64,000 nucleotides of DNA from NCBI GenBank assembly GCA_028875245.1, contig JAPPEU010000086.1:24958-88957 (forward strand). Reading direction: 5' to 3'. The translations under genes were made by a program, and so were the position numbers. Source of the DNA: Chloroflexota bacterium (GTDB lineage: Bacteria > Chloroflexota > Anaerolineae > Aggregatilineales > Phototrophicaceae). Positions within the stretch are counted from its first letter, which is position 1; each line of letters begins with the position of its first letter. The notes under the pieces were generated by a model that saw only the letters and a program-made list of their open reading frames with translations, had not been told where the DNA came from and made no database searches. Below, in pieces: positions 28,489-36,530 of the stretch.

Positions 28489-28908
28489 TTACTCTTCCCC
28501 AGCTCTCAGCAAATTTCTTGGCTCGGCTTCAGTGATGTTCTCATTGGTGATGGCTAGTATCAGCACTTCTGCAACGAGATCAATTCTGGCTTCGAGTCTG
28601 GCTATGCTGCTAGCGTTTGCGGCAATAGCTTCGCGGTTACTGACAATGGCGTCGCGATTATCGCTGATTAGGTCGCGCAATTCGGCAAATTGTGGATTTA
28701 CCAGACCAGCAACGGCGAGATACACCAAGACGAGCGGTATCCCAACGGCGGCGAACAATTGCAGCCAGCGGACGACTGCGCTTTGGTTGGTCTTTTGTTC
28801 GCTCAATTTAGCCTCTTCGCCACTCTTGGGTCGAGGCTGTGCCTGGATTTTGGCGTCACAATCCGCGTTGACAGCTCGCAACGCATGACAGCAGGTGTAC
28901 GATAACAT
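28489..28908 (-). CDS. Small membrane-anchored coiled-coil protein, unknown function
   Basis: A 139-residue protein with no recognised family. Residues 1-45 are polar. A single hydrophobic segment (LFAAVGIPLVLVYLAVAGLV) lies at about 50-70. After it comes a heptad-patterned helix (about 72-122: LRDLISDNRDAIVSNREAI ... IARLEARIDLVAEVL) with repeated DNRDAI/SNREAI/ANASSI units, which suggests a coiled coil. The antisense frame on plus is also open, so the coding call rests on this organised layout. It stands alone after the GH2 gene. The ribosome-binding site is weak (AAGAG). Confidence 0.55.
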   Translation of the reverse strand: MLSYTCCHALRAVNADCDAKIQAQPRPKSGEEAKLSEQKTNQSAVVRWLQLFAAVGIPLVLVYLAVAGLVNPQFAELRDLISDNRDAIVSNREAIAANASSIARLEARIDLVAEVLILAITNENITEAEPRNLLRAGEE

Positions 28909-29056
28909 ACGCCGCTCTTATCTTGCATCCCCGCGTTCTTATTGCGATTCTGAAACTCGTCATCAGTCTAGACCGTCAACAGCGTCCCTAACATAGCTGC
29001 CGCATCACGCTTTTGCCGCTAAGCCGGGCGGAAAACCTCAATCGGAAATCGGAGCG

Positions 29057-30346
29057 TCAGGCTTCGGCCGCATTCGTGATTTTCAGCACCAACGGATTCG
29101 GCCACTTGCGATTGTTGTAGAGGCGCTGCACCCGGCAGAAGGTGATGCGCAGTTCATCGCCCTCCTGCCGCCAGCGCGCCTTCGGGGCGACATCCGGCTG
29201 ATATTCCAGCACCGTGCCCGCTTGCCCTAGCACTTCGACTTCGGTCTCTTCTGTGGCGCGCACGCTTTTCAAGCTGATCCTGCGCCATTCGCCCATCTCC
29301 AGCGGCGGCAGCGTATCAAAAGCGTAGACCGTTCGCGCAGGCGCGTCCCAGGTGAAGTAGATTCCGGCTTCATGCCTGGCATGCCAGGGGCGCACGGCGC
29401 GGGTCGCTTCGCCGTTGACGAAGTTCCAAAGCCCGATCTCGCGCACGCGGTCGTCCATATTGCGCGGCAGCCGCCCGTCAGCGTCGGGCCCGCCCACCGC
29501 CAGCAGCAGCGCCCCGCCGCGCGACCGGATGTCGATCAGCAGCTCGATCAACTCGCGTCCGCTTTTCAGGTCATCGTTGCCGGCTTTATATTGCCATTGG
29601 GTGCCGATGGTGTAATGCGCTTCGAATGGACCGCGCAGGTCGCCCCGCCGTTCCTGCTCCGGGGTGATGATGCCGCCGCGTGTGATCATGATGTCGCGCT
29701 TTAGGCTCCAGGTGTATTCCACCAGCGAGCGCGTGGCGTCGCGGTAGCCGTCAAAGCAGATGATGTCCGGCTCATAACGCTCCACCAGTTCGCGGATTTG
29801 CGCTTTGTCATATTCCAGCAATTCGGCGTTATGTTCCGGATTGGCGTAATCGCGGGCGCGGGCCGGCGTCTTGCCGCGCTGCCATTGAAAGTAGGCATCG
29901 TCGGGCGAAAAGTACATGCCCACCGGCAGGTCCTTCGCGCGCAGGGCATGCGCATATTGGCGTAAAATGTCCTCCCCGTAGGGCGTATTCATGACGTTGA
30001 ATTCGGTTGTCTCGGTATCCCACAGGCAGAAGCCATTGTGATTTTTGGCCGCGACAGTCACATAATCAAAGCCGCAGAGCTTCGCCAGCCGCGCGTACCA
30101 GCCGGCGTCGAATTGGCGCGGGTCAAAATAGGCCGGCAGCTGCGAGAAATAACGCCGCAGATAATCGGCCGAGGCGCCTATGACGGAGTGAGCATTGACC
30201 ATGCCGAAGGGCGCGTCAACCGTCCAGTAGAGGTACATGCCCAGCGCCATATTCTGATACCAGTCCAGGCGTTCCGGCAGATTGCGCATCTGCGTATACA
30301 CGCCCTGCGAGGCGCGATCTTGTTCTTGGTTGTTCGTCTGAGTCAC
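29057..30346 (-). CDS. Alpha-L-fucosidase-like glycoside hydrolase, family GH29
   Basis: About 429 residues, no signal peptide. The N-terminal barrel has MGMYLYWT-like (LGMYLYWTVDAPFGM), FDPRQFDAGWYARLAKLCG, VTVAAKNHNGFCLWDTETTEFNV and VGMYFSPDDAYFQ, all hallmark GH29 stretches. The expected nucleophile is the Asp of IICFDGYRD near residue 230. A C-terminal beta domain follows (about 330-429). The upstream in-frame ATG at 30373 has no ribosome-binding site; the GTG at 30346 follows GGAAAGG and is preferred. It is the last gene of the minus-strand locus E with lactonase-, dehydrogenase- and aldolase-type genes, which supports a fucose-containing substrate. Cytoplasmic location implies that imported oligosaccharides are the substrate. 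Confidence 0.87.
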   Translation of the reverse strand: MTQTNNQEQDRASQGVYTQMRNLPERLDWYQNMALGMYLYWTVDAPFGMVNAHSVIGASADYLRRYFSQLPAYFDPRQFDAGWYARLAKLCGFDYVTVAAKNHNGFCLWDTETTEFNVMNTPYGEDILRQYAHALRAKDLPVGMYFSPDDAYFQWQRGKTPARARDYANPEHNAELLEYDKAQIRELVERYEPDIICFDGYRDATRSLVEYTWSLKRDIMITRGGIITPEQERRGDLRGPFEAHYTIGTQWQYKAGNDDLKSGRELIELLIDIRSRGGALLLAVGGPDADGRLPRNMDDRVREIGLWNFVNGEATRAVRPWHARHEAGIYFTWDAPARTVYAFDTLPPLEMGEWRRISLKSVRATEETEVEVLGQAGTVLEYQPDVAPKARWRQEGDELRITFCRVQRLYNNRKWPNPLVLKITNAAEA

Positions 30347-30390
30347 CTTTTCGCCTTTCCGTAATCGTATCATCTTTGGCAGCCATAAAT

Positions 30391-30418
30391 CGGGCGACTC
30401 AATGGCTCGCCCCTACAA
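30391..30418. repeat. Copy of the GGGCGAG dispersed repeat
   Basis: CGGGCGACTCAATGGCTCGC followed by CCCTACAA, just upstream of the fucosidase gene. The right flank (GTGGCAATTTCC at about 30434) matches the ATGGCAATTTCC to the right of the copy at 31583, again showing a longer unit. Confidence 0.65.
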
Positions 30419-30483
30419 GGCAATCTTCTGTCGTGGCAATTTCCTTCTTATGTCATTTACGATGATTGCGTACTTGGAATCGC

Positions 30484-31419
30484 TTAGACACCCGCGCGCC
30501 AATACACCCGCAGCGCGTTCAGCCCGAGGACATCGGCCATTTCCTGAGCCGACAGAAAATCGCAATGCCGCTTGACATAGTTGAGCAGCTGCCGATAACT
30601 GCCGCTGGTCAGCAGTCCGGGCGCATCCGTTCCCCACATGATCTTCTCCGCGCCGATCAGCTCCGCCGCGCGCTGAATATACTCATGCGCCGCCGCGTAA
30701 GGATATTCATCATAAACGGGCAAATACGCGGGCAGCGCGGACAGATCAAAGTGCACATTCGCCTTCTGACCCAGCTGCATCTGCGCGGTCCATTTTTCAT
30801 TCAGTTGCCGGTTGTCGCTGTCGCTTAGGGGCGGCTGCGCCAGATGGGCGATGACCAGCGGCAGATCGGGGTAGCGCTCGGCGATGGCGGCGAGGGCATC
30901 GGTCTGATAGGCTCGGCCTCCAATCCCCCCCAGATCAAATGTGACGACAAGCCCGTCCCGCAGCGCCGCTTCAAAGAGCCAACTGAATGCAGGCGCGTCA
31001 AGGCGCAGGTCGGGGTAGCGGCCGGTCAAGCCGGTCGGCTCGGTCAGTTCAAGCTTGAGGACGCGCAAGCCGTACTCTTCGACGCATTGCCTGTACAGCT
31101 GCCGGGCAGCGGGCGCGAGTGGATCGGGCGCGAAGGCGCCGATGAAGCGATCGGGCCATTTGGCGACGGCGGAAGCGAGATAGGCGTTCGCCTCGCCGTA
31201 GAAAGGACCTTGGAGCAGAACGGCGCGTTCGACGCCGGCCCAATCCATCTGCGCCAACAGGGCCTCGGCTGGAAAGGCGGTCGCTTCAGAAAAAGGCGGC
31301 AGCAGCTGAATCGTCTCGCCGCCCCAGCGCGCCCGGCCCCAGGTCAGAGAGCGCGTCGGCCCGCGCCCCGTCATCCCGCGCAGCGACGTCATAATGTGGG
31401 CATGGGCGTCGATGATCAA
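30484..31419 (-). CDS. Amidohydrolase-family protein, lactonase-like (COG3618/TIM-barrel hydrolase)
   Basis: A 311-residue cytoplasmic metal-dependent hydrolase. It begins MIIDAHAHIM (HxH metal site), has VIAHLAQPPLSD after strand 6, and KIMWGTDAPGLL with the catalytic Asp of the amidohydrolase fold near residue 262. The superfamily includes L-fuconolactonase, L-rhamnono-lactonase and related sugar lactonases, as well as decarboxylases such as gamma-resorcylate decarboxylase. Given the fucosidase next door and the dehydrogenase and aldolase upstream, a sugar-acid lactonase is the favoured reading, though unproven. It lies 137 bases upstream of the fucosidase start on the same strand, with a repeat between. 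Confidence 0.82.
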   Translation of the reverse strand: MIIDAHAHIMTSLRGMTGRGPTRSLTWGRARWGGETIQLLPPFSEATAFPAEALLAQMDWAGVERAVLLQGPFYGEANAYLASAVAKWPDRFIGAFAPDPLAPAARQLYRQCVEEYGLRVLKLELTEPTGLTGRYPDLRLDAPAFSWLFEAALRDGLVVTFDLGGIGGRAYQTDALAAIAERYPDLPLVIAHLAQPPLSDSDNRQLNEKWTAQMQLGQKANVHFDLSALPAYLPVYDEYPYAAAHEYIQRAAELIGAEKIMWGTDAPGLLTSGSYRQLLNYVKRHCDFLSAQEMADVLGLNALRVYWRAGV

Positions 31420-31533
31420 AGTTTCAGCCCTTGGTTACCTGGCGGTCGCTCCATGAGGCTCTTTCCGGCTTGCATAACCAGTCGCCAGACGTTGACGTCG
31501 GTCATGCAAGCGTTCCGCCCTCCGACCATAGAA

Positions 31534-31624
31534 GTAGTTCCAAGTTAGTCATGCGAAAACTGACCAGCAATCTATAGACAAAGTGGGCGAGCCACCGTCT
31601 CGCCCCTACAACCTTTCAATTGTT
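31534..31624. repeat. Long form of the GGGCGAG dispersed repeat
   Basis: The core is at 31583-31610 (GTGGGCGAGCCACCGTCTCG then CCCCTACA) with flanks shared with 25521-25611. It occupies most of the 281-base gap between the amidohydrolase and BKACE genes; the remainder shows no gene. Confidence 0.7.
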
Positions 31625-31700
31625 ATGGCAATTTCCGTTTGTTCTGCGATCATTCTCATTAATTTCTTGGAACTACTGAGATGGCGGTAGAGGCCGGGGG

Positions 31701-32618
31701 TTATCCCGACAATCCCGTGATCTGACGCGCTTCTTCGGGGCTGGCGATCTCGCGGCCGACTTCCCGGGCGATGCGGGCGGCGCGTTCCACCAGCTCGGCA
31801 TTGCTCCTGGCATAGACACCATGCTCGATATAGGGGCAGTCTTCCATGCCGACCCGCACATGGCCGCCGATAGCGATGCCATGGGCGATGACCGACCAAT
31901 AGACGTCGGGCGCCATGCAGCTCATGCTCCAATTCATATCCGCGGGCAGGTGATCGACCATGAACTGAATGCCCTTGGCCGAGGGCGGCGTCCAGCTCTG
32001 GCCCGGCCAGCCGAAGAACAGCGTCCCCCAAAGTGGGCCGGGCAGCAGATCCAACTCATCCTCGCGCCGGTCCCCCACCCAGAATTCGCCGGCGCGAACC
32101 TTTTCTATCGCCCAGAAAGCGCCGGTGCTGAAGCATTCAATCTCCAGCTTGACATCGTTTTCATTCGCCAGGCGGGCGTACTCCCGCAGCTCGGATATGG
32201 GATGGATAGAGTAACAGTAACCGGCCGGCGGATGTTCCGGCACGGGCTGAAAATACTCGTCATGCGAATCGAAATTGATCGAGCTCATATCGGGTTTCAG
32301 CGCGCGCCAGAGCTCGATTTTTTCTTCCAGGCGAATACTGGCCAAGCCAAATTGCAGGACGGCCCGGCCGGTCCCGCGGATGCGCTCGCTGATCTCGGCC
32401 CAGCCTTCCATGATGGGAATCTGCAGCAGCCGCCCATCGGGCTGTATCTCCGTATCGCTGACATAGGAGCCGTGCACATGACAGATGGACGCGCCCGCGT
32501 TGATGGCGCGGACGTATTCGTCGGCGACGCCCGCCGGGTTATCGGGCTTCGGCCCGTGCGGATTATGCGGGTAGGTCAAGGTCGTATCGCAGGTGACGGT
32601 GATAATCAGCTTTTCCAT
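31701..32618 (-). CDS. BKACE-family 3-keto-acid cleavage enzyme (DUF849)
   Basis: A 305-residue TIM-barrel Zn-dependent enzyme. It starts MEKLIITVTCDTTLTYP; AGASICHVHG near residue 44 holds the HxH zinc ligands, and GGHVRVGMEDC near residue 255 is the conserved GHVRxGxED segment. The family condenses beta-keto acids with acetyl-CoA, releasing acetoacetate and an acyl-CoA; substrates range widely beyond 3-keto-5-aminohexanoate. In this locus it could act on a beta-keto acid from sugar-acid breakdown. GGAGAAGGC precedes the ATG. It lies between the Zn-alcohol dehydrogenase (155-base gap with a repeat) and the amidohydrolase. Confidence 0.9.
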   Translation of the reverse strand: MEKLIITVTCDTTLTYPHNPHGPKPDNPAGVADEYVRAINAGASICHVHGSYVSDTEIQPDGRLLQIPIMEGWAEISERIRGTGRAVLQFGLASIRLEEKIELWRALKPDMSSINFDSHDEYFQPVPEHPPAGYCYSIHPISELREYARLANENDVKLEIECFSTGAFWAIEKVRAGEFWVGDRREDELDLLPGPLWGTLFFGWPGQSWTPPSAKGIQFMVDHLPADMNWSMSCMAPDVYWSVIAHGIAIGGHVRVGMEDCPYIEHGVYARSNAELVERAARIAREVGREIASPEEARQITGLSG

Positions 32619-32684
32619 AATGCCTTCTCCTGGAAATAGGTAAATTTGCGAGCTTGTTTTATAGCGCGAAAATGCAGTTGTTCA

Positions 32685-32756
32685 CCACAGCCCCTCGCAA
32701 GTCACGACTTGGCTCACACAAAATTATGAACCCGCGAAAGCAATCATTTGTAGGGG
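32685..32756. repeat. 72-bp dispersed repeat, copy 1
   Basis: A 72-base stretch starting CCACAGCCCCTCGCAAGTCA and ending TTTGTAGGGG matches 49613-49684 without gaps, with 12 mismatches by my count (about 83% identity). It fills the gap between the alcohol dehydrogenase stop and the BKACE start. Confidence 0.75.
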
Positions 32757-32773
32757 TGTTTCGCCATCGCTGT

Positions 32774-33793
32774 TCAGTCGAAGGTCAAGACGATGCGCCC
32801 GCGGACGCCCGCGCGCAAATGCGCCAGCGCCTCGTTGACGGCATCGAGGGCATAGGTCTGGCGCACAATCGAGCGCAGCGCCCCGCTGGCATAGAGCTCG
32901 AGGCAGCGCCTGAGATCATCGCGCCGGCCCGCGCGCGCGCCGACGACTTCTTTTTCATTCTGCGCCAATTCTTTGCCCGACAGCGGAAAGGGCTCCGGCG
33001 TATAACCGACCACCACCATGCGTCCGCCGCGCCGCAGCGAGGCGAAACCGGCTGCCATCGTGCTCTCCAGGCCGACCACATCAATCACGCGATCGACGCC
33101 GATGCCCGCGCTCAGGTCTTGCACCCGCGTTACCAGGTCATCGCCTGCTTCGCTTAAGAAGATGCCAGCGCCCTGCCTCAGCGCCCATTCCGCTTTCGCC
33201 GCATCAATATCGGCCGCCAGCGCCTCGACGCCAGCCGCCGCCAGCAGCTGCGTCACGATGGAGCCGACGCCGCCGATGCCGATGACCAGGACTCGGTCGC
33301 CCAGGCGCGCGCCGGAGCGTTCGACGGCGTGGATGGCGGTCATGCCCGCGTCGCAGCAAGTGGCGCCATCAACGAAACTGACGCCCTCGGGCAAGGCGAT
33401 CAACTGCCGCGCCGGCAGGCAGACGCACTCGGCATAACCGCCGGCTACATCCAGCACGCCAACGATGCCGCGCATCCGCAGGCAGAGCTGTTCGCGGAAG
33501 GTCCGGCAGAAGACGCAGCCCCCGCAAGTGAGGAAGTTGTAAACGGCGACGCGATCGCCCGGCGCAAAGTCGCTGACGCCAGCGCCAACAGCGGCGACCT
33601 CGCCGGCGATCTCGTGGCCCATGATGAAGGGCAACTCGGGCGCATAGCCAAAGCCGTCCAAGAGCTTCAGATCGGTGCCGTCGATGCCGCAAGCGCGAAC
33701 CCGCACCAGCACTTCGCCGGCGGAGGGCCGCGGCTGTGGCCGGTCCTCAATCGCCAGCGGCCCGCCGAGTTCATGCAAGAGCGCCGCTTTCAT
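32774..33793 (-). CDS. Zinc-dependent medium-chain alcohol/sugar dehydrogenase
   Basis: A 339-residue cytoplasmic MDR enzyme. CGIDGTDLK near residue 35 gives the catalytic Cys region, GHEIAGEVAAVG (about 60) the His-Glu motif, and CGGCVFCRTFREQLC (about 91-105) the four structural-zinc cysteines. VIGIGGVGSIV (about 170-180) is the NAD(P)-binding Gly loop, followed by an acidic residue (ADID), which favours NAD. Members oxidise polyols, sugars such as L-fucose or L-threonine-like substrates. Its start overlaps the stop of the isomerase gene by 1 base, so it belongs to the tight operon 36470-32774. A first oxidation of the imported deoxysugar or of an intermediate is a reasonable role. Confidence 0.9.
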   Translation of the reverse strand: MKAALLHELGGPLAIEDRPQPRPSAGEVLVRVRACGIDGTDLKLLDGFGYAPELPFIMGHEIAGEVAAVGAGVSDFAPGDRVAVYNFLTCGGCVFCRTFREQLCLRMRGIVGVLDVAGGYAECVCLPARQLIALPEGVSFVDGATCCDAGMTAIHAVERSGARLGDRVLVIGIGGVGSIVTQLLAAAGVEALAADIDAAKAEWALRQGAGIFLSEAGDDLVTRVQDLSAGIGVDRVIDVVGLESTMAAGFASLRRGGRMVVVGYTPEPFPLSGKELAQNEKEVVGARAGRRDDLRRCLELYASGALRSIVRQTYALDAVNEALAHLRAGVRGRIVLTFD

Positions 33794-34620
33794 CAGCCGC
33801 CCTCGCCGCCGAGCCCGATTTCAATCAGCGCTTGGCGGTAAATCGGCAGGCCCCAGCGGTAGCCTTGTTCCGGCACGGGATAACCATACATATCCAGGGT
33901 CGAGGTGCCGGCGAAGCCGATATCGAGCAGCGCTTGATTCATCGCTTTCAGATTGAGCCGGCCTAAACCGGGCGGATAATGCAGCTCGCTGGTCTGGCCA
34001 TCGGTATCGGAATAATGCAGGTGCTGGATGCGCGAGCCCAGGTCGTAAATCGCCTCAACATAGGTCTCGGGCTGGCCGACGCCGTAGTGACAGAAATCGA
34101 AAAGCACGCCAAAATAATCGCGATCCAAAGCGTCGCAAAGCGCCTTCATAAAGGCGTTGTCCATGCCCAGGGTGAAGGGATGCGGCTCGGCGGTGAAGCG
34201 GACGCCTTTCGGCCGGGCGTAATTGATCGCTTCCGTGAAGAGGTCGACCAGCACCGCCAGCAGATCGGCAGCGGGCGCGTCGCTCTCCGGCGGCCGCCGG
34301 CCCTCCCAGACCATGACATCTTCGACGCCCAGTTCCAGCGCATAATCCACATCCGCTTTCAAGCCCGCCAGGGTTCGGTCGTAATTTTCGCGCGCGCCAA
34401 AGGGCTGAAAATAATCAGCGCCGACAGCGTTCAAGCCCCACAACTCCAGGCCGAGCTCGGCGGCGAAGTCGCGAAATTGCTGCAAGAGCGAGGGCGTTCG
34501 GCAGCCAGCCAGGTGAGGCGGCCAGATCTCAACGGCGTTACAGCCGGCCGCCGCCAGACGCTGGCAGGCTTCTTCCACCGTGTAATCCTGAAAGGTGATC
34601 GAGTTGCCGCAGATGCGCAT
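33793..34620 (-). CDS. Sugar phosphate isomerase/epimerase-like TIM-barrel protein
   Basis: A 275-residue xylose-isomerase-like AP-endonuclease-2 family barrel. Features in order: DYTVEEACQRLAAAGCNAVEIWPPHL (about 11-36), VWEGRR, FTAEPHPF with a metal-site Glu near residue 140, YFGVLFDFCHYGVGQPE (about 167-185) with Asp and His ligands, and IQHLHYSDTDGQ. These conserved acidic and His residues indicate a divalent-metal enzyme, so isomerase or epimerase of a sugar or keto-acid is likely. It is 3 bases downstream of the Ldh-family gene and overlaps the dehydrogenase by 1 base. Confidence 0.87.
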   Translation of the reverse strand: MRICGNSITFQDYTVEEACQRLAAAGCNAVEIWPPHLAGCRTPSLLQQFRDFAAELGLELWGLNAVGADYFQPFGARENYDRTLAGLKADVDYALELGVEDVMVWEGRRPPESDAPAADLLAVLVDLFTEAINYARPKGVRFTAEPHPFTLGMDNAFMKALCDALDRDYFGVLFDFCHYGVGQPETYVEAIYDLGSRIQHLHYSDTDGQTSELHYPPGLGRLNLKAMNQALLDIGFAGTSTLDMYGYPVPEQGYRWGLPIYRQALIEIGLGGEGG

Positions 34621-34623
34621 CGT

Positions 34624-35679
34624 TCAGCCTCCGCCCGCGTCCACGCCGAGTTCGGCCGCCAGTTCACATATCGCCGTCCACAGACTGTCCGGAAGGCTGA
34701 TGCCTTCTCGCTGACGGCGCAGGGTCAAGCGATATTCCGGCTCGCCCGGGAAGAGCACCTCGTCGACGCCCGCCCGCGGCCGCGCTGATTTGACATGGGC
34801 GACGAGGGCCCGCGTGCGCCGTTTGAAATCGGCGATGTCTTCCATGGCGGCGATATTCATCACTTGAAACAAGACGCCATTGCCATGCGTGACCGCCGCT
34901 TCGCTGACGTAACCGGCGCCGCTCAAGCCGCCAGCCAGCATCTCGATCATCACGCCGAGCGCATAGCCTTTGTGCCCGGCCGGCCCGCCCAAAGGCAGGA
35001 GGCCGCCCGCCGGCGGTCCATAGAAATCGGCCGCGTCGCGCGTCGGGTTGCCGTCGGCGTCGATAATCACATTTTCCGGCAGTTGCGCGCCGCGAAAGAG
35101 ATGATCGCGCACTTTGCCTTCGGGCATGACCGAGGCGGTGATATCCACCAGCACCGGCCAGTCGTAGCCGCTGGGCGCGGCGAAAGCCAGCGGCGTCGGC
35201 GTGAAGCGGCCGTCGATCCCGCCCCAGGGCACGACGCTGCCGTCGCCCCCCGTTTGCGAGTTGACATAAGCCAGCCCGATCATGTCGCGCTCGGCCGCCA
35301 TCACGACGTATTCGCCCAGCCGACCGATATGCGGGCAATTCACCAATGCCACCATGCTGATGCCAGCCGAGGCCGCCATCTCAATCGCCCGCTCCATGCC
35401 CGCGCGCGCCGCCACTTGCCCCCAGGCCCGCCCCGCATCCAGAACGGCGATGCTCGCCCGCTCGCGCAGGGTCAGGACATCGGCCGCCGGTTTGATGTAA
35501 CCGTCGCGCAAGAATTCTACATATTGCAGCAGGCGCATAATTCCATGCGAATCATGCCCGGCCAGGTTGGCGCGCAGCAGCGTCTCGGCAACCCAGGCCG
35601 AGCGCTCCGGCGGCGAGCCCAGCGCATTCAGAATCGCCGCGCCCAAATGCCGCAGTCGCTCCGGTTTCATCGTGGGCAT
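34624..35679 (-). CDS. Ldh-family (malate/L-lactate/L-sulfolactate-type) NAD(P) oxidoreductase
   Basis: 351 residues from the ATG at 35679, which overlaps the aldolase stop as TGATG and follows GGAGG at good spacing. A longer in-frame start (35805) would run through the aldolase gene and is rejected. Family marks: LLRANLAGHDSHGIMRLLQY near residue 40 with the catalytic His, GRAWGQVAARAGMERAIE, NCPHIGRLGEYVVMAAE, and the LPLGGPAGHKGYALGVMIE segment near residue 225. These enzymes use an unusual NAD fold to reduce or oxidise 2-oxo/2-hydroxy acids, for example 2,3-diketogulonate or lactate-like products. Downstream of a pyruvate aldolase it may act on the 2-hydroxy or 2-keto acid intermediate. 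Confidence 0.9.
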   Translation of the reverse strand: MPTMKPERLRHLGAAILNALGSPPERSAWVAETLLRANLAGHDSHGIMRLLQYVEFLRDGYIKPAADVLTLRERASIAVLDAGRAWGQVAARAGMERAIEMAASAGISMVALVNCPHIGRLGEYVVMAAERDMIGLAYVNSQTGGDGSVVPWGGIDGRFTPTPLAFAAPSGYDWPVLVDITASVMPEGKVRDHLFRGAQLPENVIIDADGNPTRDAADFYGPPAGGLLPLGGPAGHKGYALGVMIEMLAGGLSGAGYVSEAAVTHGNGVLFQVMNIAAMEDIADFKRRTRALVAHVKSARPRAGVDEVLFPGEPEYRLTLRRQREGISLPDSLWTAICELAAELGVDAGGG

Positions 35680-36470
35680 CAGAGACCTCCGTTCGCTGCG
35701 GCAGCCCGAAAGCGGTCCATCATCGCGCGCGCGCCCGTGAGTATCAGTCCTTGATCGGATGCGATCGGGATGATGCGCAAGCCTTGCTTCAGCAGGTTCT
35801 CCCAACTAAAGGGGCTGCTCGCGTCGGCGTCGGGCGAGCGGCCGGACATCAGCGGCATGCCGGCGGCGCGCGCTTTGGCCGCTACCGCGTCAATCGTCGC
35901 TATGACGCGCGGATCGTCAAAATCGGGCAGCAGGCCCATGCTCGCGCTCAAATCAACCGCGCCAATCATGCAGGCGTCCAGCCCTTCGACTTCCAGCAAG
36001 GCCTCAAAGTCCTCGACGCCGCTGACGGTCTCGATCATGATGGCGACGATGGTCGATTCATTCGCCGCCGCCAGGTATGCTTTCTCGTCAAGTCCGTAAC
36101 GGCTGGGCCGGCGTGGCCCGGTGCCGCGGATGCCCAATGGCGGATACTTGCAAGCGGCCACCGCCCGACGCGCTTCGTCGGCGCTGTCAATTTGCGGCAC
36201 GATGACGCCGTCCGCCCCCATATCCAGCAGGCGCTTGATGTGGTCTGGGTCCTTGCCCGGGGCGCGCGCCAAGGTCGGCGTATCGCCCAGCGCGATGAGC
36301 AGATTCTGCAGCGTCTGAAGGTCGATCGCCGTGTGCTCGGTGTCTATGGCGACCCAGTCCAGGCCGACATCACCAATCATCTCGGCGACGGTGATGTCCG
36401 TCAGGCTCATCCACATGCCCGGGCTGGCTTCGCCGCGCCGCCATTTCGCTTTCAATTCGATTGCGTTCAC
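35679..36470 (-). CDS. HpcH/HpaI-family class II pyruvate aldolase
   Basis: About 263 residues from the GTG at 36470, preceded by GGGTGG. An upstream in-frame ATG at 36509 would add 13 residues encoded by a palindromic repeat (LRGGAEGRGWK), so it is disfavoured. Marks: DWVAIDTEHTAIDLQTLQN (catalytic His) near residue 40, LARAPGKDPDHIKRLLDMGADGV-type segment, GTGPRRPSRYG, MIETVSGVEDFEALL and a metal-site Asp (GAVDLSASMG). The family cleaves 2-keto-3-deoxy sugar acids to pyruvate plus an aldehyde, for example the L-rhamnonate and glucarate pathways. It is the first enzyme gene after MalK, in an operon with three oxidoreductase or isomerase genes. Confidence 0.9.
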   Translation of the reverse strand: MNAIELKAKWRRGEASPGMWMSLTDITVAEMIGDVGLDWVAIDTEHTAIDLQTLQNLLIALGDTPTLARAPGKDPDHIKRLLDMGADGVIVPQIDSADEARRAVAACKYPPLGIRGTGPRRPSRYGLDEKAYLAAANESTIVAIMIETVSGVEDFEALLEVEGLDACMIGAVDLSASMGLLPDFDDPRVIATIDAVAAKARAAGMPLMSGRSPDADASSPFSWENLLKQGLRIIPIASDQGLILTGARAMMDRFRAAAANGGL

Positions 36471-36478
36471 TTTTTTCC

Positions 36479-36530
36479 ACCCTCTCCCCTCGGCCCCTCC
36501 CCGAAGCATCAGGGAGGGGAGTTTGTCGCA
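36479..36530. repeat. REP-like palindrome at the MalK/aldolase junction
   Basis: CCCTCTCCCCTCGGCCCCTC ... GAGGGGAG: arms CCCCTCCCC and AGGGAGGGGAG around GAAGCATC. It contains the MalK stop codon and the disfavoured upstream start of the aldolase. Confidence 0.7.

Noticed and set aside
34624..35805. The longer start of the Ldh-family gene at 35805
   Set aside because: It would overlap the aldolase gene by over 120 bases and adds an Arg-rich segment foreign to the family; ATG 35679 has a good ribosome-binding site and TGATG coupling.
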